Below are positions 1-12,177 of a stretch of 64,000 bases of DNA, piece after piece. The stretch comes from Hyparrhenia diplandra (Eukaryota > Streptophyta > Magnoliopsida > Poales > Poaceae): positions 930,001 to 994,000 of the forward strand of contig JADLZK010007174.1 of the NCBI GenBank assembly GCA_015847255.1. The letters are read 5' to 3'. The notes beneath the pieces are model-generated. The model saw nothing but the letters and a program-made list of their open reading frames with translations, made no database searches and was not told the origin of the DNA. How positions within the stretch are numbered: the stretch's first letter is position 1; each line of letters opens with the position of its first letter. Both the position numbers and the translations under genes were made by a program.

Positions 1-1320
1 AACCCGATTTGCGCAAACTCACGGTGGTTGTCTTCCTCTTCTTCGTTTCTCGGGCGCCCCGGGCTCGACCCGCCCTCGCCTGAAGCGGCCGGCTCAGCGT
101 CGGGGCTTGGGCACGGGGCGGGTTGAGGGAGGGGCGGGCTCAGCCGGGCGGGCGGCGCTGGGGGCGTCGGGCCCGTGGGTCGGATGAGTCCCCGACCTCT
201 TCGGCCGCGGGCTCGGCGCCCGTCGGAGCTCCTCCAAGAGCATGACGTCGAGGGCGCCGCCCTCCTCTGAAGCCTGCTCACCACCACCGCGGCGACGACC
301 CTGCCCCCCGGGCGTGAGCTGTTGAATAGCGATGGAAGAGGGGCTAAGAGCCAAGCGGCCGCACCTCACCGGCCTAAAAGCTCGAACTCGTCTGGGAAGG
401 GAGGCAAATCGAAATGAAAACAGTCCAGTCAGGTCGGGCGGAGAGCTCTTACCAAGCACGGATGTCTCGGGTTTGGCGGGATGGCGGGGCTCCGGCGCCC
501 TCGCGCGTCTTGGTCACCACCTTCATCCAGAACTCCACCGATCGGCGGTGAGACCAAGGGCGTTATTTGTCCCCAGAAACGGGCCTTGTCCTCCACCATC
601 TCCCCACACGCGGAGAGCTCGACGCTTTGGGGGCACCACCGCCTTTTGAAGCCAGGCCGCGATGATGTGATTCACCGTCGGCCCGGCCTCGAGCGGCTTG
701 ATCTTGTTCACGGTCGCCTCCCACCTCCGCCATCGAGCTCTTGTGCGGCATCTCACGCCACTGCTCAGAGTTCCCATCGCGTCTGTGCGGCGGTGTACCG
801 CGGCAGGGGATGGGGCGGGTCGTTCTATAGGTAGAAACCACTCATCCCTCCACCGGGATTGGCGGACGGAAGTCGCCCTCGGGAAAGTCTCACGGACCTT
901 CCCCGCGCAAGGCGCATCGGCACGCGGTGATCGGGAGCAGGGCCGCGCCTTTGCCCCGATAGCGGTGGATCTTGGCGAAGACATAGTGCTTGAAGAGCTC
1001 CCCGGTTGGGAGGATCCCCAACCAGCCCTCGCCAAACATCGTGAGTGTCGAAAGCAACACCCCGTTGGGTGTCAGTCTTTGGAGCTCGACGCCCTTGATG
1101 AGATGATCCGCCGGGAAGAAATCATCCGCCCGGCATGCCCACCACGCTCGTGGAAGGCGATGAACGATACCACATACCCATCCGGTGGGTCGGGGACCGC
1201 ATGGGACGCCGGCCGAACGATCCACTCCATCGCCCGCGGTCGGTGACGCGGCAGCCCGTCGACGGTCTTTGCACCCTCGATCATGGCCTCCTTCACCGAC
1301 GACGGCTGCCACGAACCCAT
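1..1320 (-). pseudogene. Antisense accessory ORF of Tat gypsy element (Transposase_28-like), frameshifted
   Basis: The reading opens at 1320 with MGSWQPSS, the usual start of this grass family, and runs to DGYVVSFIAFHERG. It shifts frame near 1135 and continues as DDFFPADHLIKGVELQRLTPNG and FGEGWLGILP, the core of the Pfam 'putative gypsy type transposon' family (PF04195). Further segments follow near 860 (RDEWFLP) and 700-600 (a KIKPLEAGPTVNHIIAAWLQ-like helix region), with a charged tail near the window start. At least two frameshifts prevent one continuous protein. The function of these accessory proteins is unknown. The left end may continue beyond the window. Confidence 0.7.
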
Positions 1321-1462
1321 CTCTCAGACCCTCCTTTGGACTACGGGCGGAAGGGAGAAGAGGGTTTGGATCTGCGAATGAGCGGCGGTGAAAGAATTTT
1401 TCTTGGCAAGGGAAAGCAGGGGACACAAAACGGGAAGGTGAGTCCGCTCCTCGACCCCTACC

Positions 1463-1470
1463 TATTTATA
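1463..1470 (-). promoter_or_regulatory. TATA box for the antisense accessory ORF
   Basis: The minus strand reads TATAAATA here, about 143 bases upstream of the ATG at 1320. It suggests the antisense ORF has its own promoter inside the gypsy element. Confidence 0.45.
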
Positions 1471-1564
1471 AGAGCTCGGCCCGGCGGAGGCGTCAAGGAG
1501 AAGCCGCAAAGGGGGCCACCCCCGTCACATCCACCTCGCAACCGCCGTCGTGGGATTACGCTGC

Positions 1565-1569
1565 GCGAC
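1565..1569. repeat. Target-site duplication (left) of copia element
   Basis: GCGAC directly precedes the left LTR and is repeated exactly at 11385-11389 after the right LTR. Confidence 0.95.
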
Positions 1570-3294
1570 TGAAAGGTCCTAATGGCTAGAGGGGGGTGAA
1601 TAGCCTATTAAAATTCTACAAACAACACTAAGCAAGGCGGTTAGTAAATAAGACGGCCAGTAGCACAAAAGCAAATGCTTCAAGCTAATTACGCAAGCCT
1701 CCTAACAATTCTAGCAATTCTAATATCACTAATCACAAGCAATGACTAGGTTGCTAAGTTACTCCTAGGTGGACAAGTAATTCTAACTAATTCTACCACT
1801 AAGAGCTAACAAGACTAATCTAGCTAAGCAAACTACTCAACTAACAAGCTAAGCAATTCTACACGAGTATATCAAAGTAATGCTAAAGAGAGTGATCGAT
1901 ATACCGATGGTGGAGTGTAGAGGTGGAAGCCAATCACCGTGATCAATATGAAATCTCCAACGAGCAAGCACACAATTGACACGATGATTTTTACCGAGGT
2001 TCACATGCTTGCCGCAAGACGCTAGTCCTCGTTGTGACGACACACTCACTTGACGTTGCTGCTTAATGGCCGGTGCCAAATCCCCTATGGGAGCTCAAGC
2101 AACGAACACAAGAGAGGGTCCAACAAGCCACGAGCAATCCACTAGTGATGCCTTTGGCGTACCTCCCGGGGTAAGGCTCAACCCCTCACAATCACCACCG
2201 GTGGCCTCGAACAAGCTCCAATCGAAGCTCAACACCGCCTTCTTGCTCCAAGCCGCTAGGGAACCAAGCAAATTCCCAAGAGTAACAAGATCCCGGCTTC
2301 TCCAAGGATGAAGTGCCTCTAGATGCAAGACCAATCAAGCAATGCACTTCTATCACTCTCAAACTCACTCAAGATTCGAAGTTAGAGTGAAGGGATGAGT
2401 GGAGAGGAGTATCAAATGCTCACTAGCAAGTTGGAAGCTTCAAATGTGCAAGAGAGAGAGCTTGCAACCGGCCAACCATGTATATATAGGCCCCCTCTCG
2501 AAATAGAGCCGTTGCTCTAAAAAATTTGCCTTCTGCGGGTGCACCGGACGCACTCCACGGAACCACCGGTCCGGTGTGGTCCGGTGATCGCCGGCAGCGA
2601 AACGACATAAGCGAAACTGGCGCTACCGGTACCGCTTGAAGCGCCCGGTGTTCGGTTCGGTGCCGCTTCGGCAGAAGAAACCGAGCCATGCCCAAAACAT
2701 GGCTCTTTGGATCCCGCCATCGACCCGACCACCGGAGCCACCGGTGCAAGCGTCCGTGCGGCCTCGAGCTTCCTGCAGCTTCCGGTGCTTGTTTTCAGCG
2801 TGTTCTTCACTTTTGTTGTCGCCCTTTGCTTCAACCTTACTTCGCCTCTTGCCATAAGTTGCCAACACGCCCAAGATGATCACATTATCATGCATGTTAG
2901 CTCGTCGATAAGTTAGGCAAGATCGAAGTTAGTGCTCTCATTGTCCTAAATGCAATATGCAAGTCAATTGACCTAGAAGCACTTCACCAAAGGATTGTCG
3001 CGGCATCCCTCTTGATAGTCGGCTATCTATCCTATAATGTGATCACACGCTTCTATCGCGGTCTTGATCACCGAAAAAGGAAAACCCTATCAAGTATACC
3101 TTTGCCTTGATCTCTCGGGTTCCTCTCAAGCCGATCATCGAGCTTGACGATCCATCATGTCCATCATCATCGTCCATGTTCATGATCATCATGCTCCTTG
3201 TCATCCACCTAATCCTATCTCATAGTCCACACTTAGAGCAAAAGGATTAGTCCACAAGTGTGTCATCAATTTCCAAACCAAACATGAGATTTCA
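1570..3294 (-). repeat. 3' LTR of copia element
   Basis: This 1,725-bp repeat matches 9670-11384 along nearly its whole length, with scattered indels and one strongly different block near 2543-2690. It carries the same minus-strand TATATATA region near 2480. Confidence 0.93.
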
Positions 3295-3306
3295 ATCTCC
3301 CCTTTT
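3295..3306 (-). other. Polypurine tract of copia element
   Basis: The minus strand reads CCAAAAGGGGAGAT directly before the LTR start TGAAATCTC, the expected plus-strand priming site. Confidence 0.8.
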
Positions 3307-4741
3307 GGTAATTGATGACAACCAAATTCACAAAGATATGAAATAAAATTCAATTGAACTTGAATTGCTTGTCCATAGCATTTTGATCATGAATCATAGT
3401 TTGGACAAACATTTCAAGGTTCGGTTTGGTAGTAGTAGCTCCCCTACATATGTGCTTCCATGTGTTTGGATCAATTTGGCACATATGTATGGATAGAAAA
3501 TTGGGGAGAGATACTAATACCAAAAGAGATGCTAAGGTTCAAGAATTCGACCTTTGAAGCGTGATACCAATCGGAGTCCTTAGCATCAATGTAACTAGAC
3601 AATCATCAAAACTCAACATACCCCATGAGATCAACATTATAGGCTAAAAATGTGAGCTTTGTCTAGATACATCCTATGCATGCTAGATGGTCATACACAA
3701 ATCAAATTTTCAAAAACTAGCATACACCAAGCAATCAAGTATATTGAATTTAGATTGCACAATGCAACATTTCATCATGATCATGCACATACAAATGCAC
3801 AAATAGTCTATGAGCTTGCTCCCCTATTTGTGATAACCTTTTTGTAACATCTTTTGTGACTTATTTCTCCCCTTTGTCAACAATCACCAAAAAAGGTGTA
3901 AATGAGAGAAATCAAGTCAATCAAAGGATCACATGTGGTCTCATCTAGATCACTTGCCTTTCCATGTATTCAAGTTTGAACCAAGGACAAGCTTTTTTCA
4001 CACCTCATACAAATAAAGGGTTATCTTGCACCATGTTAGAATACACATCAATAGCTTATTTTCTAGAGTTGACACTAGGATTGCAAGCACATAAACATGT
4101 CATATGCCACCACTAGTTCATGAAGTCATTCAAAACAATAGTGGTGCCACATACATTGAAACCATTTTATTTTCCATGAATGAGCCTATTAAGCTTGCAT
4201 GATGGCTAGATGCACTAACAAGTCCTTAGCAAGTATGAATGTCATGACAAACAACTTTTACCTTGGTTGTTGTCGAAGGAGAGGCATGTCATATAAGTGG
4301 GGTGCATCAACTCAAGTTGGAGAAGTCAATAATGTTCAATTTTCCCTTTAGCATGCAAAATCTCTTCTCATCAAGTGGCTTGGTGAATATGTCGGCTAGT
4401 TGATCTTCGTGCCAATGCCCATGATACAAATGTCACCCTTTTGTTGATGATCTCTTATGAAGTGGTGTCTTATATCAATGTGCTTTGTTCTTGGATGTTG
4501 AACCGATTTTGAGTCATCTTCCTTGCACTTTCATTGTCACAAAACAATGGAACCTTGTCAAATTTGAAACCAAAATCCTTCAATGTAGACCTCATCCAAA
4601 GCAATTGAGTGCAACAACTTCCCTCGCACTAATGTATTCGCTTCGGCGGTAGAGAGAGCAACACTATTTTTTGCTTCTTTGAAGACCATGACACTAGTGA
4701 CCTTCCAAGGAATTGACATGTGCCACTTGTGCTCATTCTAT
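3307..4741 (-). other. Non-coding 3' region of copia element
   Basis: This 1.4-kb AT-rich stretch lies between the end of RNase H and the polypurine tract. I see no long ORF or envelope-like domain on the minus strand. Confidence 0.6.
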
Positions 4742-7477
4742 TTATCTTGCACCCTCCATAATCGGAACCGAATATCCAATCAAATCAAACTTGGATCCCT
4801 TTGGATACCATAGTCCAACATCTTGTGTGCCCTTCAAGTATCTTATGATTCTCTTTGTTGCCTTGAGGTGACTCTCTCTAGGATCGGATTGATATCTAGC
4901 ACACATGCCCACACTAAATACAATGTTCGGTCTTGAAGCGGTTGCATAGAGCAAGCTTCCAATCATGGACCTATACTTCTTTTGCTCAACCATGTTGCCA
5001 CTAGGGTCGGGGTCTAAGCTTCCATTGGTGCCCATTGGTGTGGACATTGACTTGGCATCTTGAAGATCAAACTTCTTGATCATGTCTTTGATGTACTTGC
5101 CTTGACTAATAAATGTGCCATTCTTCATTTGCTTGATTTGAAGTCCTAGGAAGAATGTGAGCTCTCAAGCATTGACATTTCAAACTCATTGGCCATCATC
5201 TTGGCAAACTCTTCACAAAATTCTTGGTTGGTTGACCTAAAAGATAATGTCATCAACATATATATTTGCAACACAAACAAGTCATTGCCAATCTTCTTGA
5301 TGAAGAGTGTGGTGTCCACCTTTTCCCATCTTGAACCCTTTAGAGAGGAGAAAATCTCTCAACCTCTCATACCATGCTCTTGGTGCTTGCTTCAACCCAT
5401 ACAATGCTTTCTTCAACTTGTAGACATGGTTGGGATACTTCTCATCTTCAAAGCCCGGTGGTTGCTCCACATACACCAACTCATTGATGAATCCATTCAA
5501 GAATGCACTTTTCACATCCATTTGATAGAGCTTGATGTCATGTGCACATGCATAGGCAAGTAAGATTCTAATTGCTTCAAGTCTAGCAACCGGTGCATAG
5601 ATCTCTCCAAAATCAAGACCCTCTACTTGAGTGTACCCTTGAGCTACTAGCCTTGCCTTGTTTCTAACCACAATTCCATCTTGATCTTGCTTGTTCTTGA
5701 AGACCCACTTGGTTCCTATCACATTGTAGTCCTTTGGCCTTTCCACCAATTCCCAAACTTCATTCCTCTTGAGGTTGTTCAATTCTTCATGCATGGCATT
5801 GATCCAATCTTCCTTCTTAAGTGCATCCACAATGTTCTCCGGCTCTTCTTGTGCAACAAAAGCATGATGTGCACAAAAGATGCTAATCTTCCTCTTGTGA
5901 TCACTCCACTATTGATATCACCGATAATTTGATCAATTGGATAATCTCTTGTAATGTTGGATGGTTGCATCACTTGCACTTGATGACTAGGATGAGTGGA
6001 TGGACTAGCTTGTTGCTCTTGATCTTGATCTTCATCTTGAGTGCCACTAGTACTAGCTTCATTTGCACCAATATCAACCGAAGTGGAAAGCAATGGAGTG
6101 TCATCATCATCATTCACTTGCCTAGGTCGTATATCGCCAATGTCCATATTTCTCATTGCATTCTCCAAGTTGGAACCACTCACATCATCATGATTTTCAA
6201 CTTCATTTTGAGAGCCTTGGGTTTCATCAAATTCAACATCATGAACCTCTTCAAGCTTGCCACTACCCAAGTTCCAAACTCTATATGCTTTGCTTGTGGT
6301 TGAATATCCAACTAGGAACCCTTCATCACACTTCTTGTCAAACTTGCCCAATCTTGTGCCTTTCTTGAGAATATAACATTTGCATCCAAAGACTCTAAAG
6401 TATCCAATGTTGGGCTTCCTTCCATTCAACAATTCATAGGGTGTCTTGCCAAGCATCCCATGGCAATATAATCGGTTGCTACAATAGCAAGCCGTGTTGA
6501 TTGCTTCGGCCCAAAAAGAATGACTAACATTGTATTCACTAAGCATTGATCTTGCCATTTCAATCAAGGTTCTATTCTTCCTCTCAACTACACCATTGGA
6601 TTGAGTAGTGTAGGTTGGTGAGAATTGATGTCCAATTCCAAGCTCATCACACAACTCTTCTATTCTTGTATTCTTGAACTCACTCCCATTGTCACTTCTA
6701 ATCTTCTTGATGGATGTCTCAAACTCATTTTGAACCCTCTTGACAAATGTCTTGAAAAGCTCAAACACATCATTTTTGTCATGCAAAAAGAACACCCATG
6801 TGTATCTAGTGTAGTCATCAACTATGACAAAACCATACTTGTTGCCACCAATGCTAGAGTAAGATGTTGGCCCCAAATAAGTCCATGTGTAGCAACTCAA
6901 ATGCCTTGCTTGTACTCATGATGCTCTTGGTTGGATGTGCATTGCCATGTTGCTTCCCGGCTTGACATGCTCCACAAGGTTTGTCCTTCTCAAACTTCAC
7001 ATCATCCAAGCCTCTAACCAAGTCATGCTTCATCAACTTGTTCAATTGCTTCATCCCAACATGACCAAGCCTTCTATGCCACAACCACCCTTTGCTAGCC
7101 TTTGAGAGTAAGCATGTTGTCAACTTGGCTTCTTTTGACTTGAAATCAACAAGGTAGAGATCACCATATCTAAATCCCTTGAAGATCATATTGGCACCAT
7201 CACCACTAACCACTTCAACTTCTTGGCTTGTGAATATACATTTGTAGCCATGATCACAAAGTTGAGAGACCGACAAGAGGTTGTAATCAAGATGATCAAC
7301 TAGCAACACTTTGGATAGACTCTTCTCTTGAGTGATAGCAATCTTGCCTAGCCCCAACACATTGCCTTTCTTGTCATTGCCAAAAGTGATTGATTCATAC
7401 TCATCAATGCCCTTGATGCTAATTTTCTTGAACATATGAGAATCCCCGGTCATGTGTTGAGTGCACCCACTATCCAT
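4742..7477 (-). pseudogene. pol: Copia pol polyprotein (protease, integrase, RT, RNase H), frameshifted
   Basis: Reading from 7477 down: the protease motif MDSGCTQHM; the integrase zinc region (LWHRRLGHVG, then CGACQAGK); the integrase core with IRSDNGSEF and TTQSNGVVERKNRTLIE; an RT part with GTKWVFKNKQD, KARLVAQGY, YQMDVKSAFLNG and YGLKQAPRAWY; the YVDD catalytic motif near 5230-5250; and RNase H (LLYATASRP, RIIRYLKGT). One extra base directly after YVDDIIF breaks the RT, and other shifts separate the integrase, RT and RNase H blocks. The enzymes would copy element RNA and integrate it. In this copy the polyprotein cannot be made as one chain. Confidence 0.9.
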
Positions 7478-7523
7478 TATCCAATGCTCTCCTCCGGCAC
7501 GGTAATTGACCTACAAAAAGAGA

Positions 7524-9612
7524 TCAATTCTTCTTAGGTACCCAAACTTGTTTGGGTCCTTCAAGGTTAGTCACCAAGGTCTTTGGTATCCAAATGGCTT
7601 TCTTCTTTGAGCCCATCCATGGTGTACCAATGTACCTAGCACGAACACCATTGTTCTTCTTTACAAGCATATAAGAATGATCAAGCTTGATAGAAGTAAC
7701 ATTAGTTCTCTTGTTCATGCACTTTTGCTCTTCATGACCAACTTGCTTGCAAGCTTTGCAATAGCTACCATTGTTTTTCACAAAACAAGTCTTGTGAGTC
7801 ACATAGGCGGCCTTGCCTTTCTTGGGGATATAGCCTAAGCCCTCCTTATATAAGGATGCCCTTTGGCTACCCAAGCACATAAGCAAGCGGTCCTCACCAC
7901 CATAGGCCCTAGCCAAGGAGTGATTGAGCTCCTTTACTTCCCTCTTTAAACATGCATTCTCATGAATAAGCATAGGGTTGTCATTATCTTCACTAGAGAT
8001 GGATATGCTAGTGATAGAGCTAGTGGAGGTCTCACACTTGGGGTTTGATTCATCAACATGAATATCACACATGATGCTAGCATTGCATGTATCAACAACT
8101 TTCACAACTTGGCACAACTTGTGCTCATCTAGTAGAGAGGAGTGAGCTTTCTCTAACTTAGAATGAGATTTCTCAAGCGTCTTATGGTCTACCTTTAGAC
8201 TCTCATAAGATGCCCGAAGCTCATCAAGTTCTTGCTTAAGACTTTTTATTTCCTTACGCAAGCCCTTGGCCTCCTTCCTACTATCCTTGTACATGTCAAT
8301 ACTATCATCAAGCATGTTTTTTAATTCTTCCTTAGTGTAAGTTGGCTCCTCATCATCACTATCACTATCACTATCATCATCATCTTTAGTGATAGATTGT
8401 ATCTTAGCGGCCTTAGCCATGAAGCATGATGAAGGAGTGTCAAGAGGGAGATCTTGTCATGCATGGCAAGGTGAGCTTGTCCCTTCTTCTTCTTCTTGTC
8501 CTCCTCTTCATCACTTGAAGAAGATGAGCCATCACTATCCCACATAGCCACATGGGACTCATTCTTCTTCTTGGGCTTCTTCTCCTTCTCATTCTTGGCA
8601 TCATTCTTCTTTCTTGCCTTCTTGATGCCCTTCTCATCATCACTATCATATGGGCACTCCACAATCAAGTGACAATCATCATGGCAACGAAAAGCATGTC
8701 ATGTTGCCTTCATTCTTGCCATCCTTGGTCTTCTTCTTGAATGATTGCTTCTTCTTGTTCTTCTTTGATGAGATATAGCTCTTCTTCACATACTTGCCCA
8801 ATTTCCTCACAAAGAGGGCCATGTGCTCATCAATCTCACTTCCACTAGTAGAAGTGCCATCCTCTTCATCACTTGATTCTTCCTTCTTCTTCTTGCCCTT
8901 AGATGATGAGCTAGCCTTGAGTGCCAAGCTCTTCTTGTCCTCTTTCTTCTCTTCTTCCTTGACCTTCTTGTTTGCCTTGTTGATGAGTTCTTGCTTCTTC
9001 TTGTCATCTCTATAGGAGTCATCGGTCATGACCTCATCAAGCAATTGGTTTGGGGTCAAGTCCTTCAAGTTTGTCCTCACAAGCACGGTGATGAACATCC
9101 CAAACCTCTCCAAGCAAACATCTCAAGAACTTTATGTTGAAGGTCTTGTCCTTGATCTCTTCTCCAAGTGCGTTGAGATCATTCACCAATACTTGCATAC
9201 GGTGAAACATCTCCCGGCACACTCTCATCATCTTCCATCTTGAAGCTATTGAATTGCTCAAGCTTTATGTATGCCTTTGCTTTTTTTGACGCTTTTCGGT
9301 GCCCTCATAGCACTCTTCTAGCTTCTTCCATATGTCATGAGCAATGGTGAGTGATTTGACTTGCTCAAACACTCTATCGTTGAAAGCCTCATGAAATGCA
9401 CTCACGGCTACATCATTGGCATATAGTTTCTTCTCTTCAACCGGAGTTGGTGCATCTTCTCTTGCTACCTCAAACTTCTTCTCGGTCACAACCCACACTT
9501 CTCTATTTATTGATTTGAGGTGTGCGGTCATCTTCACCTTCCAATAGGCAAAATTGGTGCCATCGAAAGGTGGCGCCTTCTTGGTGTTGTTGACGTGAAA
9601 ACTCAACGCCAT
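7524..9612 (-). pseudogene. gag: Copia gag, frameshifted
   Basis: The start at 9612 (MALSFHVNNTKKAPPFDGTN) is followed by FAYWKVKMTAHL and ITIAHDIWKKLEE-type helices of the copia gag family. A very charged middle follows (EEEKKEDKKS, SSDEEDGTS, repeated KKKK and SSSSSDEEED). The C-terminal block carries a zinc knuckle CKACKQVGHEEQKC near 7730-7775, spacing C-x2-C-x4-H-x4-C. The reading passes through at least four frames. Gag would form the virus-like particle and bind RNA through the knuckle. The acidic/basic low-complexity middle is long for copia and is the main reason for suggesting the SIRE/Maximus branch. Confidence 0.85.
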
Positions 9613-9649
9613 TTTGTCACCGTAGGTTGTTAAGCCTTCTAAAAACGGT

Positions 9650-9667
9650 GCCTCGGCTCCGATACCA
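9650..9667 (-). other. Primer-binding site (initiator tRNA-Met type)
   Basis: The minus strand reads TGGTATCGGAGCCGAGG, two bases from the LTR end. It is complementary to the 3' end of initiator methionine tRNA, with one difference from the common TGGTATCAGAGC form. Confidence 0.85.
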
Positions 9668-9669
9668 CT

Positions 9670-11384
9670 TGAAAGGTCCTAATGGCTAGAGGGGGGTGAA
9701 TAGCCTATTAAAAATTCTACAAACAACACTAAGCAAGGCGGTTAGTAAATAAGACGGCGTAGCACAAAAGCAAATGCTTCAAGCTAATTACGCAAGCCTC
9801 CTAACAATTCTAGCAATTCTAATATCACTAATCATAAGCAATGACTAGGTTGCTAAGTTACTCCTAGGTGGACAACTAATTCTAACTAATTCTACCACTA
9901 AGAGCTAACAAGACAAATCTAGCTAAGCAAACTACTCAACTAACAAGCTAAGCAATTCTACACGAGTATATCAAAGTAATGCTAAAGAGAGTGATCGATA
10001 TACCGACGGTGGAGTGTAGAGGTGGAAGCCAATCACCGTGATCAATATGAAATCTCCAACGAGCAAGCACACAATTGACACGATGATTTTTTACCGAGGT
10101 TCACGTGCTTGTCGGCACGCTAGTCCTCGTTGTGGCGACACACTCACTTGACGTTGCTAAGTTTAATGGCGGTGCCAAATCCCCTATGGGAGCTCAAAGC
10201 AAACGAACACAAGAGAGGGTCCAACAAGCCACGAGCAATCCACTAGTGATGCCTTTCGCGTACCTCCCGCGGGGTAAGGCTCAACCCCTCACAATCACCA
10301 CCGGTGTGGCCTCGAACAAGCTCCAATCGAGCTCAACACCGCCTCTTGCTTCAAGCCGCTAGGGAACCAAGCAAATTCCCAAGAGTAACAAGATCCCGCG
10401 GCTTTTCCAAGGATGAAGTGCCTCTAGATGCAAGACCAATCAAGCAATGCACTTCTATCACTCTCAAACTCACTCAAGATTCGAAGTTAGAGTGAAGGGA
10501 TGAGTGGAGAGGAGTATCAAATGCTCACTAGCAAGTTGAAAGCTTCAAATGTGCAAGAGAGAGAGCTTGCAACCGGCCAACCATGTATATATAGGCCCCT
10601 CTCGAAATAGAGCCGTTGCTCTAAAAATTTGCCTTCTGCGGGTGCAGGGGCGCACCCACCGGAACCACCAGCGGGTCCGGTCAGGGTCGATGGCCTGCTT
10701 CCGTCTTGCGGCGACAAGCGGCGGCGGTGGCGGCGCGGCGTCGGTGCACGGTTCGGTGCCGACTTCGGTGCAAGCGAGCCACGCCCAAAACATGGCTCTT
10801 TGGATCTGCCCTTGGGACCCGACCACCGGAGCCACCGGTGCAAGCGTCGGTGCGGCCTCGAGCTTCCGGTGCGTCCGGTGCTTGTTTACGCGTGTTCTTC
10901 ACTTTGTTGTCGCCCTTTGCTTCAACCTTACTTAGCCTCTTGCCATAAGTTGCCAACACGTCCAAGATGATCACATTATCATGCATGTTAGCTCGTCGAT
11001 AAGTTAGGCAAGATCGAAGTTAGTGCTCTCATTGTCCTAAATGCAATATGCAAGTCAATTGGACCTAGAAGCACTTCACCAAAGGATTGTCGCGGCATCC
11101 CCTCTTGATAGTCGGCTATCTATCCTATAATGTGATCACACGCTCTATCGTGTCTTGATCACCGAAAGGAAAACCCTATCAAGTATACCTTTGCCTTGAT
11201 CTCTCGGGTTCCTCTCAAGCCGATCATCGAGCTTGACGATCCATCATGTCCATCATCATCGTCCATGTTCATGATCATCATGCTCCTTGTCATCCACCTA
11301 ATCCTATCTCATAGTCCACACTTAGAGCAAAAGGATTAGTCCACAAGTGTGTCATCAATTTCCAAAACCAAACATGAGATTTCA
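9670..11384 (-). repeat. 5' LTR of copia element (promoter LTR)
   Basis: This 1,715-bp repeat is the upstream LTR for a minus-strand element because the primer-binding site adjoins it. A minus-strand TATA stretch lies at about 10586-10595. Compared with the left LTR, a GC-rich block near 10643-10790 is strongly different. Confidence 0.93.
10586..10595 (-). promoter_or_regulatory. TATA box of copia LTR promoter
   Basis: The minus strand reads CCTATATATA in the LTR upstream of gag. The same motif is present in the other LTR near 2478-2490. Confidence 0.6.
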
Positions 11385-11389
11385 GCGAC
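11385..11389. repeat. Target-site duplication (right) of copia element
   Basis: GCGAC, identical to 1565-1569. Confidence 0.95.
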
Positions 11390-12177
11390 ACCTGGCGGAG
11401 GCCGAACCGTCATGCCATCAATGCGATAACTGACGGGCAACGGTAAAAATCCCAACGGTAAGATCCCAACGGTTAGTTTTACATAACGGGTAAAACGCCG
11501 AGAGCTTCGGCCCAACGGTCGAAACTTTGGGTTCTGAAATGCGGAGCTCGTAGCACGAGCTCATCGCCACGGGTTCGAAGGCCAAGCTCGACTCGAGAGC
11601 TCCACGAGCCGCCCTGAAACGTCAAGAGCAAGGAGCGCTTTGCGGAAGCGGCACCGACGGCCCGTGCCTGAGCTCTCAGCCTCGGGGAGCTTCTGCTTAT
11701 GCGCGCCCAGGTCGGCGAGGGGCTCGAACGACTCCAAGGCTGACCCTCCGGGATGAGGGCGCCTCGCCCCCGGCCGACTTTCGGGGGGCACGAGGAACAC
11801 GCAGTCAAGCTCGAGTTCGAGGTCGGTCCACCTGACCGGTCAGAATGAACGAGTTGACGAGCTCGGACCTCGCTTTTCGGACCATCCAGACGGCGGCTCA
11901 CCGGCGCTGATCTCGGCCAACGAGGCTAAATCGGGTTCGAGCTCACCGTCTTCGCACTACGAAAGACAACGGGTCGATGAGCCGCGACAATTTCTAAAAG
12001 CCTCCGCGAGCAACTCCACGGCTCTCCGCGAGGCCTGGGGGCTACACCCGCGGGTGCGCTGCGGCGCACCACGGCTCCGGAACACTCCCAACTCCGAGAA
12101 CCTCCGCCACAAGAGCCGCGATGTGCGACAGCATTTGGGGAGAGACTCCCTCTCTCCCCAAGCGCTCGGGAGGCTCT
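11390..12177 (+). other. Gypsy internal region before the 3' LTR
   Basis: This GC-rich sequence has repeated GAGCTC words and the phrase GGCCTGGGGGCTACAC common just before grass gypsy LTRs. No coding domain was recognised in either strand. Confidence 0.5.

Larger units (their letters stand above)
1570..11384 (-). mobile_element. Complete Ty1-copia LTR retrotransposon, minus strand, nested in the gypsy element
   Basis: Two direct LTRs (1570-3294 and 9670-11384) each begin TGAAA and end TTTCA on the minus strand. The element has a primer-binding site beside the right LTR, a polypurine tract beside the left LTR, gag then pol (protease, integrase, reverse transcriptase, RNase H) and a perfect 5-bp duplication. 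The order integrase before reverse transcriptase is diagnostic of copia. The long lysine/serine/aspartate-rich gag resembles the SIRE/Maximus branch, but that placement is tentative. Several frameshifts in gag and pol make this copy unlikely to be autonomous. Confidence 0.95.
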